A program made the translations under genes and the position numbers. From positions 472,845,501 to 472,909,500 of the forward strand of contig CM028130.1 in NCBI GenBank assembly GCA_016271365.2: 64,000 nt of DNA. The letters run 5' to 3'. Below, in pieces: positions 1 through 9,777 of the stretch (its first letter is position 1; every line of letters begins with the position of its first letter). The stretch is from Neoceratodus forsteri (Eukaryota > Chordata > Ceratodontiformes > Ceratodontidae). The notes beneath the pieces are model-generated. The model had not been told where the DNA came from, did no database searches, and saw only the letters and a program-made list of their open reading frames with translations.

Positions 1-434
1 ATCCTGGTGTCCTTGTGTGTGAATTCCACTAACCTCTTACAATTACCTGATAATCCCATTGTTATGACATCAGTATGCTGTAAACCTTGCTTTACTATAT
101 CATAATGATGGCATTACAGGAGAGAATGTCACCACCTGTCAAATTTATTGGAAAGGAAAGGTGATCTGCTGCTTGGATATTAGTTCAAAACACACATATT
201 CCATTCAGATGGTTACAGACCCACTACAGTATTATTTATTTAGCTTTTGTTTACCAGGTAAGTACACTAAACAAGTATTAGGCCTATTTTCAGGAAGACT
301 AATTTCAGCACTTCAGTTGCTCAATATACAAACCAGGAAGCATTCATAGCCCGAGCAGAATAACAAATGCACATTGAAAAAAAAACTGTGTTTTTTTTAA
401 CACAGTGATTAGTTTTTCCATACACTATAAAATA
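1..434. other. Unassigned AT-rich stretch
   Basis: No coding frame or repeat family is recognised here. A short palindrome with a T-run loop (CTGTG...CACAG) lies near 388-407. The stretch may be flank, or the worn end of the element carrying the palindrome to its right. Confidence 0.5.
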
Positions 435-593
435 TAATGCCTGAGTGACGGTGGTCAACCATGGATGTAATCACCTCTCAAGGTTGCCATGACGACTGTA
501 AACCTCTCGAGCTGCGCTCTTGAGGTTTACTTGGTTGTCCCGGCAACTGCTTGAGATGATTGCATTGTGGTTAACCACTGTTACTCAGGCATT
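435..593. repeat. 159-bp imperfect palindrome (fold-back/MITE-like)
   Basis: The two halves are reverse complements across the whole length, centred at about 514. The outer arms read TAATGCCTGAGT against ACTCAGGCATTA, and the inner arms GTAAACCTC (498-506) against GAGGTTTAC (522-530). Spacing is symmetric to the base at both ends, with scattered mismatches between. This fits a fold-back or MITE-type DNA element, or a long hairpin transcript. No TSD was settled. Confidence 0.75.
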
Positions 594-668
594 ATCCTCT
601 ATATTATATTCATTATTGGCAGCACAATTAAAAACATAGAGTTCACTTTCTAAAAAAAGATTAAAATC

Positions 669-733
669 CTAGAACTTTTTCAAAAGGTTCTAGACTAGAA
701 CTAGAACCCAGAACCTCAGAAGGTTCTGACAAC
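669..733. repeat. Cluster of AGAACC/GGTTCT inverted motifs
   Basis: Two small hairpins lie side by side just before the integrase fragment. One pairs CTAGAAC with GTTCTAG, the other CAGAACCT with AGGTTCTG. They may mark the edge of whatever truncates the integrase, but no element is recognised. Confidence 0.4.
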
Positions 734-737
734 CCTA

Positions 738-1215
738 GCAGAGTCATTACTCCAAAGACAGCAGAGAAATTGGTCAAGGTGTTCAGTAGATTAGGAGTAC
801 CCAAGGAGTTAATAACTGATCAAGGTAGTAATTTTCAGGCAGCAATACTTAAGGAGATATACCATTTGTTGGGGGTAGTAGCCATAAGAACGACACCCTG
901 CTACCCACAAACAGATGGTTTAGTCGAACATTTCAACCAGACTTTGAAACAAATGTTAAAGAAATTTGTTCAGGATGAAGGGAAGGACTGGGACAAATAT
1001 CTTCCCCTGATGTTGTTTGCATATAGAGAAGTTCCACAGGCAGCTACTGGATACCCCCCCTCCCTCTTTGCCCTATTATATGGGAGAAACCCCTGAGGAC
1101 CACTGCATATTGTCAAGGAGTACTGGTAAGAGGGCACTAAGGTGGGACAGACTAATACAATGGAGTACATGGTCAAGCTCAGAAAAAAATTGGTAGAATA
1201 CACAAACAAGCATTT
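738..1215 (+). pseudogene. Integrase catalytic core fragment (gypsy)
   Basis: The open part (770-1096) shows the retroviral-type integrase core. TDQGSNF carries the second catalytic Asp and GLVEHFNQTLK the catalytic Glu, followed by FAYREVPQAATGYPP and LLYGRNP. A stop ends the frame at 1096. Matching sequence continues in another frame to about 1215 (YMVKLRKKLVEYTNKHL), which normally precedes the integrase C-terminal domain. The N-terminal HHCC finger and first Asp are missing. This is the left half of the gene continued at 7372. Confidence 0.85.
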
Positions 1216-1239
1216 GTCAATGCCGAACGTTGATTGCGT

Positions 1240-4130
1240 TGGTCTGTTGAGCTCACTCACTGCCCCTCTGTCACTCGCTCGTTCTCTTTCTCCCGGTGCT
1301 GCAGGCTGCTGTTTTGTATTGGGCTCCTGCCTGCGTTGGCACCCTTTTCTGTCCACAAAGAAATCCACAGCTGTCCCAAAAGAGCTCTGAGGTGGCTCAC
1401 TCCCCCTCTCTCACTTGCTCATTCTGTTTCTCCTGGCACTGCAGGCTGCCCTTTTGTACTGGGCCCCTGAGTGCATTGCTGCCTTTCTCTGCCCACAAAG
1501 AAATCCGCAGCCATCCCAACAGAGCTCCGTTGAGCTCTCTCCCCCCCACTCGCTCATTTTGTGTCTCCCACTGCTACAGGCTGCCCTTTTGTACTGGGCT
1601 CCTGCCTGCACTGGTGGCTTTTTCTGCCCACAAAGAAATCCGCAGCAGTTCCGACACAACTCCGTTGAGCTCACTCACTCCCCCCTCTCTCACTCACTCG
1701 ATCTGTTTCTCCTGGCACTGCAGGCTGCCCTTTTGTACTGGGCCCCTGGGTGCATTGCTGCCTTTTCTGCCCACAAACAAATCTGCAGCCGTCCCAACAG
1801 AGCTCCATTGAGCTCACTCACTCCCCCTCCCTTGCTCGCTCGTTCTGTGTCTCCCGCTGCTGCAGGCTGCACTTTTGTACTGGGCTCCTGCCTGCATTGG
1901 TGGCTTTTTCTGCCCACAAAGAAATCTGTAGCAGTCCCGACACAGGTCCGTTGAGCTTGCTCACTCCCCCCTCTCACTCGCTTGTTCCGTTTCTGCCGGC
2001 GCTGCAGGCTGGCCTTTTATATCGGGCTCTTTCCTGCATTGCTGCCTTTTTCTGCCCACAAAAAAATCTCTAGCAGTCATGATAGAGCTCCATTGAGCTC
2101 ACTCACTCCCCCTCTCTCACTCACTTGCTGTGTTTCTCCCGGCGCTGCAGGCTGCCCTTTTGTACTGGGCTCCTGCCTGTATTGGCACCTATTTCTGCCC
2201 ACAAAGAAATCCACAGCTGTTCCGACAGAGCTCCATTGAGGTCGCTCACTCCCCCTGTCTCACTCACTCATTCTGTTTCTCCTGGCACTGCAGGCTGCCC
2301 TTTTGGACTAGGCTCCTGCCTCTGTTGGCACCTTTTTCTGCCCACAAAGAAATCTGCAGCAGTCATGATAGAACTCTGTTGAGCTCGCTCACTCCCCCTC
2401 TCTCACTCGCTTGTTCTGTTTCTCCCGCAGCCGCTGCAGCCAGCCATTTTGTACTGGGCCAATGCGTGCATTGCTGCCTTTTTCTGCCCATGAAGAAATC
2501 TGCAGCAGTCCCAACACAGCATTGAGCTCACTCACTCCCCTTTACTCACTCGCTCATTCTGTTTCTCCCACTGCTGCAAACTGCCCTTTTGTACTGGGCT
2601 CCTACCTACGTTGATGGCTTTTTCTGCCCACAAAGAAATTTACAGCAGTCTCGAGACAGCTCCATTGAGCTCGCTCACTCCCCCTCTCTCACTTGCTTGT
2701 TCCGTTTCTGCCTGTACTGCAGGTTGTCCTTTTGTACTGGGCTCCTGCCTGCGTTGCCGCCTTTTTCTGCTCACAAAGAAATACGCAGCAGTCACGACGG
2801 AGTCCCGTTGAGGTCGCTCACTCCCCCTGTCTCACTCGCTCATTCTGTTTCTCCTGGCGCTGCAGGCTGCCTCTTTTGTACTGGGCTCCTGCCTCTATTG
2901 GCACCTTTTTCTGCCCACAAAGAAATCTGCAGCAGTCCCAACAGAGCTCCTCTGAGCTCGCTCACTTTCCCCTCTCTCACTCGCTCATTCCGTTTCTGCC
3001 ACCGCTCCAGGCTGCCCTTTTGTACTGGGCTCCTGCCTGTGTTGTCTCCTTCTTCTGCCCACAAAGAAATCTGCATCAGTCACGACAGAGCTCCGTTGAG
3101 CTTGCTCACTCCCCTTCTCTCACTCGGTCATTCTGTTTCTCCCGCTGCTGCAGGCTGCCCTTTTGTACTGGGCCCCTGCATGCATTGCTGCCTTTTTCTG
3201 CCCACAAAGAAATCTGCAGCAGTCCCAACACAGCTCTGTTGAGCTTGCTCAGTCCCTTTCTCTCACTCGCTGATTCCGTTTCTGCCGGCACTGCAGGCTG
3301 GCCTTTTGTACTGGGTTCCTGCCTGCGTTGCCGCCTTTTCCTGCTCACAAAGAAATCCACAGCAGTCATGATAGAGATCCGTTGAGCTCATTCACTCTCC
3401 CTCTCTCACTCACTCATTGTGTTTCTCCCGGTGCTGCAGGCTGCCCTTTTGTACTGGGCTCCTGTCTGCGTTGGCACCTTTTTCTGTCCACAAAGAAATC
3501 CTCAGCTGTCCCGACAGAGCTCCGTTGAGGTCGCTCACTCCCCCTGTCTCACGTGCTCATTCTGTTTCTCCTGGCACTGAAGGCTGTCCTTTTGTACTGG
3601 GCTCCTGCCTCTGTTGGCACCTTTTTCTGCCCACAAAGAAATCTGCAGCAGTCCTGACAGAGCTCTGTTGACCTCACTCACTCACCCCCTCTCACTCACT
3701 TATTCTGTTTCGGCCGGCACTGCAGGCTATCTTTTTGTACAGGGCTCCTGCTTGCATTGCCACCTTTTTCTGCCCACAAAGAAATATGCAGCAGTCACGA
3801 TAGAGCTCCGTTGAGCTCGCTCACTCCCCCCCCCCTTCAGTTGCTCATTCTGTTTCTCCCACCGCTGCAGGCTGCTCTTTTGTACTGGGCCCCGGTGTGC
3901 ATTGCTGCCTTTTTCTGCCCACAAAGAAATCTGCAGCAGCCCCAACTGAGCTCCGTTGAGCTCACTCACTCCCCCTCCCTCACTCGCTCGTTCTGTGTCT
4001 CCCGGCGCTGCAGGCTGCCCTTTTGTACTGGGCTGCTGCCTGCGTTGGCACCTTTTCCTGCCCACAAAGAAATCCACAGCAGTCCCAACAGAGCTCAGTT
4101 GAGCTCGGTCACTTCCCCTCCCCCCCATTC
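1240..4130. repeat. 142-bp tandem array, about 20 copies
   Basis: The motif CCCACAAAGAAAT recurs at 1353, 1494, 1629, 1772, 1915, 2057 and 2200 and onward to 4063, giving a unit of about 142 bp (range 135-143). Each unit has a GAGCTC site, a CACTC-rich run, a TTTTGTACTGGGC block and the CACAAAG block. Copies differ by a few percent and by small indels. Long frames on both strands are by-products of the period and are not genes. Confidence 0.95.
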
Positions 4131-4145
4131 GCTAGATCCTAATCT

Positions 4146-5175
4146 GTCCCAAACACTGATTTCCAACAGCGACTGCAGTATTCTGCACCGGAAGCGCGAA
4201 AACACATTTCAGCCAGGATGTGAAAAATGACAGCTGTACTGTTCATAAGGAGTTGGGGAAAAATGCCAGTGTTGAAAATGTGGTGAGAAAACATTACTAA
4301 TTTGAGAAGTTACAAGGGTGCGTGGAAACTGCATAACGCACGCTTGTAACACAGTCATTTTATGGAGTCTCATCATAAAATTTTCAACACAGGCATTTTA
4401 AGACCTCTGCTCATGAACAGTGTCAGTGTGATTTTCTTAACATGTCCCGAACACTGATTTCCCACAGCGACCGCTCTATTGTGCGCCAGAAGAGCGAAAA
4501 CACATTTCGGCCAAGATGTGAAAAATGACAGCTGCTCTGTTCATAAGGAGGTGTGGAAAAATGGCAATGTTGAAAATTTAGAGTGAAAATATTGGGAAAG
4601 GTAGAAAGTGCAGTGTGCGTAGAAACTGCGCAATGCACGCTCGTAGCACACACATTTTACGGACTTTCATCACCAAATTTTTAACACAGGCATTTCAGGA
4701 TCTCTGCTCATGAACAGTGTCACTGTCATTGTCATAATGTGTCCCAAACATGGATTTTCCGCAGCAACCGCACTATTCCGCGCCAGAACTGCAAAAACAC
4801 ATTTCGGTCAGGATGTGAAAAATGACAGCTATACTGTTCATAAGGAGGTGCAGAACAATGGCAATGTTGAAAATCTGGAGTGAAAATATTATAGAATTCA
4901 TAGCGTGCGAGGCGTGAGGTGCAAACTACTTAACGCCGCGGCATAATAAAACAGTCATTTTTGGATTTTCCACCAAATTTGCAACATAGACTTTTTGAGG
5001 TCAACCTCATGAACACTGGCACTGTCATTTCATTAATCAGTCTCAAAAGGTGATTCCGCGCAGTGACCGCGAAGTCACCTTCCGGGCTGATTAATGCCAT
5101 GACAGTGGCAGAATTCACGAGGAGGGGTCCCATAAAACCCATGTTGAAAATGTGGTGCCAAAATTCCAAAAAATG
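4146..5175. repeat. 297-bp tandem repeat, about 3.5 copies
   Basis: The motif GTCCCAAACACTGATTTCC or a variant starts at 4146, 4444, 4741 and 5040, a spacing of 297-299 bp. Each unit repeats CACATTTC-GCC-GGATGTGAAAAATGACAGCT, TTCATAAGGAG and TTGAAAAT blocks in the same order. The fourth copy is divergent and fades out near 5175. It directly follows the 142-bp array, with no recognisable spacer. Confidence 0.85.
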
Positions 5176-5540
5176 CCTGAGATATGCATCAAAGTTGAAA
5201 AAACCCTATTTATTCCATTATACAGCTTACCGGCATTTCCTCAGTTCGCGGTCGGCTTTAAAGAGTGCAGATGTGTTCCCAGTCCACCAAAGATCATCGT
5301 GCCAGACTCCAGAGGTAAGTATGGGGTGAGGGGGTGTGGGGAGGCAGGGTGCACAGTGGGTGGGCACGGGTTGCGGGAGGGCAGAGACTGCGAGGGACCA
5401 TTTTCTTTGACAGGGTAAAAAAAAATCACGGACCTTTTTTTTTTAACAGGGGCATGTGGCACGCTGGGGTGGGCTCGGATGCGCAGCGGACTCTTTCTCT
5501 GGAGCAGCTGTAGCCGACAGGGGACTGGACACCACCATTG
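5176..5540. other. Unassigned stretch
   Basis: No supported gene. It is G-rich (GGGTGAGGGGGTGTGGGG type) and has two short homopolymer runs near 5418-5448. It may be flank of the satellite arrays. Confidence 0.4.
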
Positions 5541-5725
5541 GCACACAACAAAAGGGGGAGGGGTTACATTATGCCGATGGGGGTTGGGCGCCCCCGTTGG
5601 CACACAACAAAATTGGGGGGAGTGACATTATGCTGACGGGGATTGGGTACCCCCATCGGCACTCAACAGGGGTGTTACATAATGCTGACGGGAGGGCCCC
5701 CATCGGCAACATCACTTGGGCACTG
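5541..5725. repeat. ~60-bp GC-rich repeat with internal hairpins (left part)
   Basis: About three units read ACATTATGCCGATGGGGG...CCCCCGTTGGCACACAACA. Each holds an inverted pair (CCGATGGGGG against CCCCCATCGG), so each unit can form a hairpin. The array resumes at 6952, after an L1 inserted into it. Confidence 0.7.
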
Positions 5726-6951
5726 CCATTAAATTTTATTGACTTTATCCATAATGGGGGTACAGAGGCTTACAGGCCATTACCACACATCGACCAACAT
5801 TTGACCAGGCCCAAAGAAGACCAGCAAGCCCCCCACCCCCATCCCACCCAACCCCCATAAATAACAAAGTAAGGAGTAATCTTACATCAGACAATCCAGA
5901 ACAAGGCGCAGGGGTTTAAACTAGCCAGCTTTCAAGTTACAGCTTAAACAATTACAATTATAAACCTTTGAACATTCAGGTTTCACAATTGAGTCCCTGG
6001 CCCATAAAATGAGAAATCCACAGCAGGAAAAGAAAGCGATAAAGAAACTATTCCACCCTCCCCTCCACAAGGCAGTCCGAACACAAAAAGAAAACTGGAT
6101 GGGATTAAGCATAGGCCACCTCGAATCTAGACCAAATCTGGTCGTAAGAGGCAATCTATTCTGGAGTATTGCTATTGTTCTTTCGATCCTGAGGTTCATT
6201 AACAACTCTTTTAACCATTCCGTATACCCAATACTGTTTGAATCCTTCCAATGTCTGAGAACTAATCTCTTTACAGTGATAGATATCATGGTTATGTAAT
6301 ACTTCCTCAGTTTAACCGAGGAACAGGACAGGTCCCCCAGTATACAAACCTCCGGTATAAACAGCTCCTCAATTCCCAACAAAGGGTCTACTCTATTTTT
6401 TATCTCTCTCCACAGCGTGGCGACACTTGGGCAGTTCCAAAAAATATGCAACAGGTCAGCCTCCCCTGAGCCACATCTGTGACATTTGGGTTCCTGCAGT
6501 ATCTTCAGATCCGCTAACTTCTGAAGTATAATAGATATTGTGCAGAATCTTAGAATTAGATTGTCTAAGACAGTCCTGTCGCCAAAATTTGTAACAATTC
6601 CCCCAAATCTTGGCCCATTCAAATGTAACATCGGAAGGCCTTAGCCCAATAGGAGGTGGAGCTATATTATCCTTAACACCGTAATGAAACAACACTTTAT
6701 AAATTTTGAGATTGCATGAGGGAACCTATGATTGGTTTAAGTTCCGACCAGAAGTCCCCACGAGAAACCACCAGACCCTCTATCTTCATTTTTTGCACCA
6801 GGAGGTGTCTTAGTTGATATACTTTGAATACTACCTTGCCCGACAACTTCAACTCATGCATTATTTTAGCTACCGTGTGTGGATTACCCTCTTCATTGAG
6901 AAGGTCTGCCCATCTACACTCACCCAGTTCAGGTAACCAACTAGAAGTAAT
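5726..6951 (-). mobile_element. 5'-truncated L1-clade LINE with 16-bp TSD
   Basis: The identical 16-mer CATCACTTGGGCACTG flanks it at 5710-5725 and 6952-6967. Between them, on the minus strand, is the C-terminal part of an L1-type ORF2 followed by a 3' UTR ending in CAATAAAATTTAATGG. That tail resembles the 3' end of the L1 at 18511-25823. A perfect TSD, 5' truncation and A-rich tail are hallmarks of target-primed reverse transcription. It landed inside the ~60-bp repeat. Confidence 0.88.
5921..6945 (-). pseudogene. L1 ORF2 C-terminal fragment
   Basis: The frame at 6631-5921 contains CHRCGSGEADLLHIFWNCP, the C-x2-C...H-x4-C knuckle typical of L1-clade ORF2 C-termini. Just upstream, in another frame (to about 6945), KVVFKVYQLRHLLVQK matches the same region of the larger L1 (FKVHQLRHLLTKK). 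RT and endonuclease are absent because of 5' truncation. The frameshift between the two pieces shows it is non-functional. Confidence 0.85.
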
Positions 6952-7056
6952 CATCACTTGGGCACTGAAGCCGATGGGGATTGGGGCTCCCGTTGGCAAA
7001 CAAACACGGGGGGCACATGCTGCCGAGGGGGATTGGGTCCCCCCTCGGTGGGGGAG
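6952..7056. repeat. ~60-bp GC-rich repeat (right part)
   Basis: After the L1 and its TSD the same CCGATGGGGATTGGGGCTCCC and CCGAGGGGGATTGGGTCCCC units resume, confirming that the L1 split one array. Confidence 0.65.
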
Positions 7057-7062
7057 TGCTTA

Positions 7063-7112
7063 ATATTGTTTGTGAACACAGTGGCAGTTGCCGCCATGTT
7101 CACAAACAATAT
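7063..7112. repeat. 50-bp hairpin
   Basis: Perfect 16-bp arms (ATATTGTTTGTGAACA and TGTTCACAAACAATAT) flank an 18-bp centre that contains a second small stem, GGCAGTTGCC. It may be a cruciform or fold-back element end. Confidence 0.8.
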
Positions 7113-7371
7113 CACTGTTACAAGGTTTGGCCCAGCAATGACGGCTCACTTCCTCATTGCAGCGAATGGCTTAAGCTGCACTGACGAGGTGGCCCCTGAT
7201 TGCAGCAGCTGAAACCTTACAAGGTTCTGGCACTCTGGCTGAACAAGTGTCAGCAGTAGCATGCCACGGCATTGGGGAAAGCGAAACAAACCTTTAAAGG
7301 CTGTGGGGGCATTGGCCACAACAGTGCCATGCCTCCACAACCTGCTTCTGGCAACCTGCCGCAATATGTTT
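7113..7371. other. Unassigned stretch before integrase resumes
   Basis: No gene is supported. It forms the right edge of the 6.1-kb composite insert in the gypsy integrase. I could not find terminal repeats or a TSD linking it to 1216-1240. Confidence 0.4.
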
Positions 7372-7665
7372 CTTGTGCATGTGCGCAATCAACATAAAAA
7401 GGCTCACCAGAATAGCACTCACTCTCAGAACAAGCAAAAAATGTATTATGTTCAACACTGTAAGACTAAAGAGTTCCAGGAAGGGAATAATGTCTTGTTA
7501 CTATTCCCTACCACTGAAAACAATCTCCTTATGAAATGGCAAGGGCCCTATACCATTTTAAGACAGTTTGGGCTTGTAACAATCAAGCTCAGAACCCCCC
7601 GACAAGTACCTAGGTAAAAAGACATACCATGTAAACCTCTTAAAGAAATGGATTGAAAGGAAGGA
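7372..7665 (+). pseudogene. Integrase C-terminal domain (GPY/F module), gypsy
   Basis: The frame includes KQKMYYVQHCK, FQEGNNVLLLFPT and MKWQGPYTILRQFG, the GPY/F module of gypsy and retroviral integrases. After a frameshift near 7612 it continues with KTYHVNLLKKW, the usual end of that module. It is the right half of the integrase at 738-1215 and runs directly into the RT frame, which is the evidence for integrase-before-RT order. Confidence 0.88.
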
Positions 7666-8520
7666 GAACCCTGTCAGCTTGCACATACTGCCCAAGCAGG
7701 AGAAGTCAAAATTGGAAGAAGTTTACAAGAGGCTAGACGAACAGGATAGCTTGGCAGGGATTAATATAAACTCCTTACTAGAGACACACCTTAGGGAAGA
7801 CATTTTGCAGGTACTACAGAGCTTTGCACCTACACTCACGAGTGTACCAGGGAAGGCAGTGGGTGGACGACGCCACATTAAAACAGACACTGCTCCCATA
7901 AGGCAGAAACCTTATAGGCTCCCTGAAAAGGTCAGACTTGGGGTCAAACAGGAGATTGAGAAACTGAGGCACCTGGGCATTATCGAGCCATCTAGCACTG
8001 CCTTGTCCTCCCCCATAGTTGTAGTACCAAAAAAGGAGGGTGGTATAAGGCTGTGTTTAGACTTTAGGAAGATTAACCAAGTCTCTCACTTTGACAGTTA
8101 TCCAATGCCTAGGATAGATGACATAGTGGACAACATTGGGAATGCCAGGTACATCACCACCCTGGATTTGACCAAAGGGTATTGGCAGATTCCCTTAGCC
8201 CCCAATTCAAAGGAGAAAACAGCTTTTAGTGCACCTTTAGGGCTGTACCAGTTTGCCACAATGCCTTTTGGCCTACATGGGGCCCCAACAACCTTCCAAA
8301 GACTCATGGATAAGATCTTGGCCCCACATGTTACATATTGTGCTGCCTACCTGGACTATGTAGTTATTTACAGTCCTGATTAGCCAACACACTTAACACA
8401 GTTGACTGCTGTGTTACACCCCATACAGAAGACAGGGTTTACAATCAATCCCACTAAGTGTGCAGTAGCTTTGATGGAGACCCAGTACTTTTGCTAATGG
8501 CAATATATGCCCAAAAACAG
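7666..8520 (+). pseudogene. Reverse transcriptase, gypsy Gmr1-like
   Basis: The intact frame at 7679-8383 gives an RT_LTR domain: SSPIVVVPKKEGGIRLCLDFRKIN, YPMPRIDDIVD, TTLDLTKGYWQIPL and MPFGLHGAPTTFQRLMD. The catalytic box reads YLDY instead of YLDD, so one metal-binding Asp is lost. A TAG in the next block and a frameshift before 8520 break the thumb (HLTQL...INPTKC). By family knowledge it once copied element RNA to DNA in cytoplasmic particles. It is inactive here. Confidence 0.92.
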
Positions 8521-9165
8521 AGAAGGTGGATACAGTTGCCCAGAGCCCCATCCTCCGCCCCTCCAAAAAAATGTTATGTCTTTTTTTGGGACTGGTGGGG
8601 TACTATCAGGGGTTTATTTCTAACTTTGCCTCCATAGTTGCCCCCTTGATTGACCTGACAAAGAAAAGGTGTAGTAACACTGTTAAATGGACTGATGAAT
8701 GTGATGAAGCCTTTCGGGCTATTACAGCAGCCCTCTGTGTATCCCCAGTTTTAAAGTACCCAAATTTTAAACTTCCATTTGAAGTGCATACAAATGCCTC
8801 AGACAGTGGTATTGGAGCTGTACTGAGTCAGAATATAGAAGGAGAAGAACACCCTATCCTGTACATAAGTCGAAAGTTGCATAACATGGAGCAAAAGTAT
8901 GCAACCATTGAAAACGAGTGCCTTGCCATAAAGTGGGCCATAAAAGCTTTGTACTTCTATTTGTGGGGTTCAGAGTTTACTTTATTAACAGATCATAACC
9001 CCCTTTGCTGGATCAACTAGATGAAAGATCAGAATGCCTGCATCATATGATGGTACCTCACCTTGCAGCCCTTTAAGTTTGTAGTTAAACATTGACCAGG
9101 AAGTCAACATAAAAATGCAAACTTCCTATCGAGACATGGAGCAGATATACTGGAATCAGGATGTG
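8521..9165 (+). pseudogene. RNase H domain, gypsy Gmr1-like
   Basis: The frame at 8526-9020 has the RT-RNase H connection (FLGLVGYYQGFISNFASIVAPLIDLT) and the RNase H core (FEVHTNASDSGIGAVLSQ, ENECLAIKWAI, LLTDHNPL). The first catalytic residue of T(D)ASD is changed to Asn. After a stop at 9018 the tail continues as QPFKFVVKH-PGSQHKNANFLSRHG, the usual end of gypsy RNase H. The element is then cut by the DIRS terminus at 9171. Confidence 0.9.
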
Positions 9166-9210
9166 AAAGGAAAAAAATACTCACCTTAGTAATGGTGTTT
9201 CTTCTAATGG

Positions 9211-9349
9211 AGTCTTGCTGCATTCTGACTATATGCAGTTAGCCCCAGCACTTGAACTGCCCCAGAGAGTAAAGAGTTAACTCTATGCAGAAGCATAGAA
9301 CCTTGAGCTCGAGCTTGGTTTTCAAACCTCTGTCTCTAGCATTCTGAAG
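9211..9349. repeat. DIRS 1 left terminal inverted repeat
   Basis: Reverse complement of 14731-14868 with few mismatches, starting AGTCTTGCTG. It includes GCCCCAGCAC and GAGTTAACTCT blocks found at both ends. Confidence 0.9.
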
Positions 9350-9640
9350 GGTAACCGTCAGATTATTATGAGCACTAACTAATCAGTTTAACAGGTGGAA
9401 ATTGTTTCAAACTTTTGTAAGCCACGTGACCACCACAAATTGTTTTTAGGGTCAAAAGACTCAAGTCGAGAACCCCAAAAAGAAAGCTAAAGATAAGACA
9501 AAAACCAAGTAGGTAGTGAAACTAAAACATTAATAAACCCTTAAGATAGAGTGTGCCAAGTACACCTCTGGGGTGCAGCACTGCGCATGCCTGCCCACAT
9601 CCCAAAACTACTAGGTTCCAGGAGGGGCGACAGGGAGAGA

Positions 9641-9740
9641 AGTCAGAATAGAAAAAGACTCCATTAGAAGAAACAACATTACTAAGGTGAGTAATTTTTT
9701 CTTCAAACATGAAGTCTTGCTGTATTCTGACTACATGCAG
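9641..9740. repeat. DIRS 1 internal complementary region
   Basis: The left half is the inverse of the element's left edge (GACTCCATTAGAAG, ACTAAGGTGAGTA). The right half is the inverse of its right edge (CTTCAAACATGAAGTC). This junction copy is the template that lets DIRS elements regenerate ends from a circle. Confidence 0.9.
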
Positions 9741-9777
9741 ACTACCGAGCAGTACTCCCCCCCCCCGGAGGAGGGAG

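Larger units (their letters stand above)
738..9165 (+). mobile_element. Ty3/gypsy element of Gmr1-like domain order, interrupted
   Basis: Pol fragments on the same strand run integrase core, integrase C-terminus, reverse transcriptase, RNase H. Ordinary Ty3/gypsy elements have integrase last; the Gmr1-like group has it first, as in Ty1/copia. The integrase is split by a 6.1-kb insert (about 1216-7371). The element is 5' truncated (no gag, protease or integrase zinc finger) and its 3' side is cut by the DIRS element starting at 9171. Several stops, frameshifts and lost catalytic residues show it is dead. No LTR was identified with certainty. Confidence 0.75.

Noticed and set aside
1234..4230. 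Many overlapping open frames of 60-230 codons on both strands
   Set aside because: They all lie in the 142-bp tandem array and repeat the same peptide words in shifted frames. Periodicity without stops explains them.
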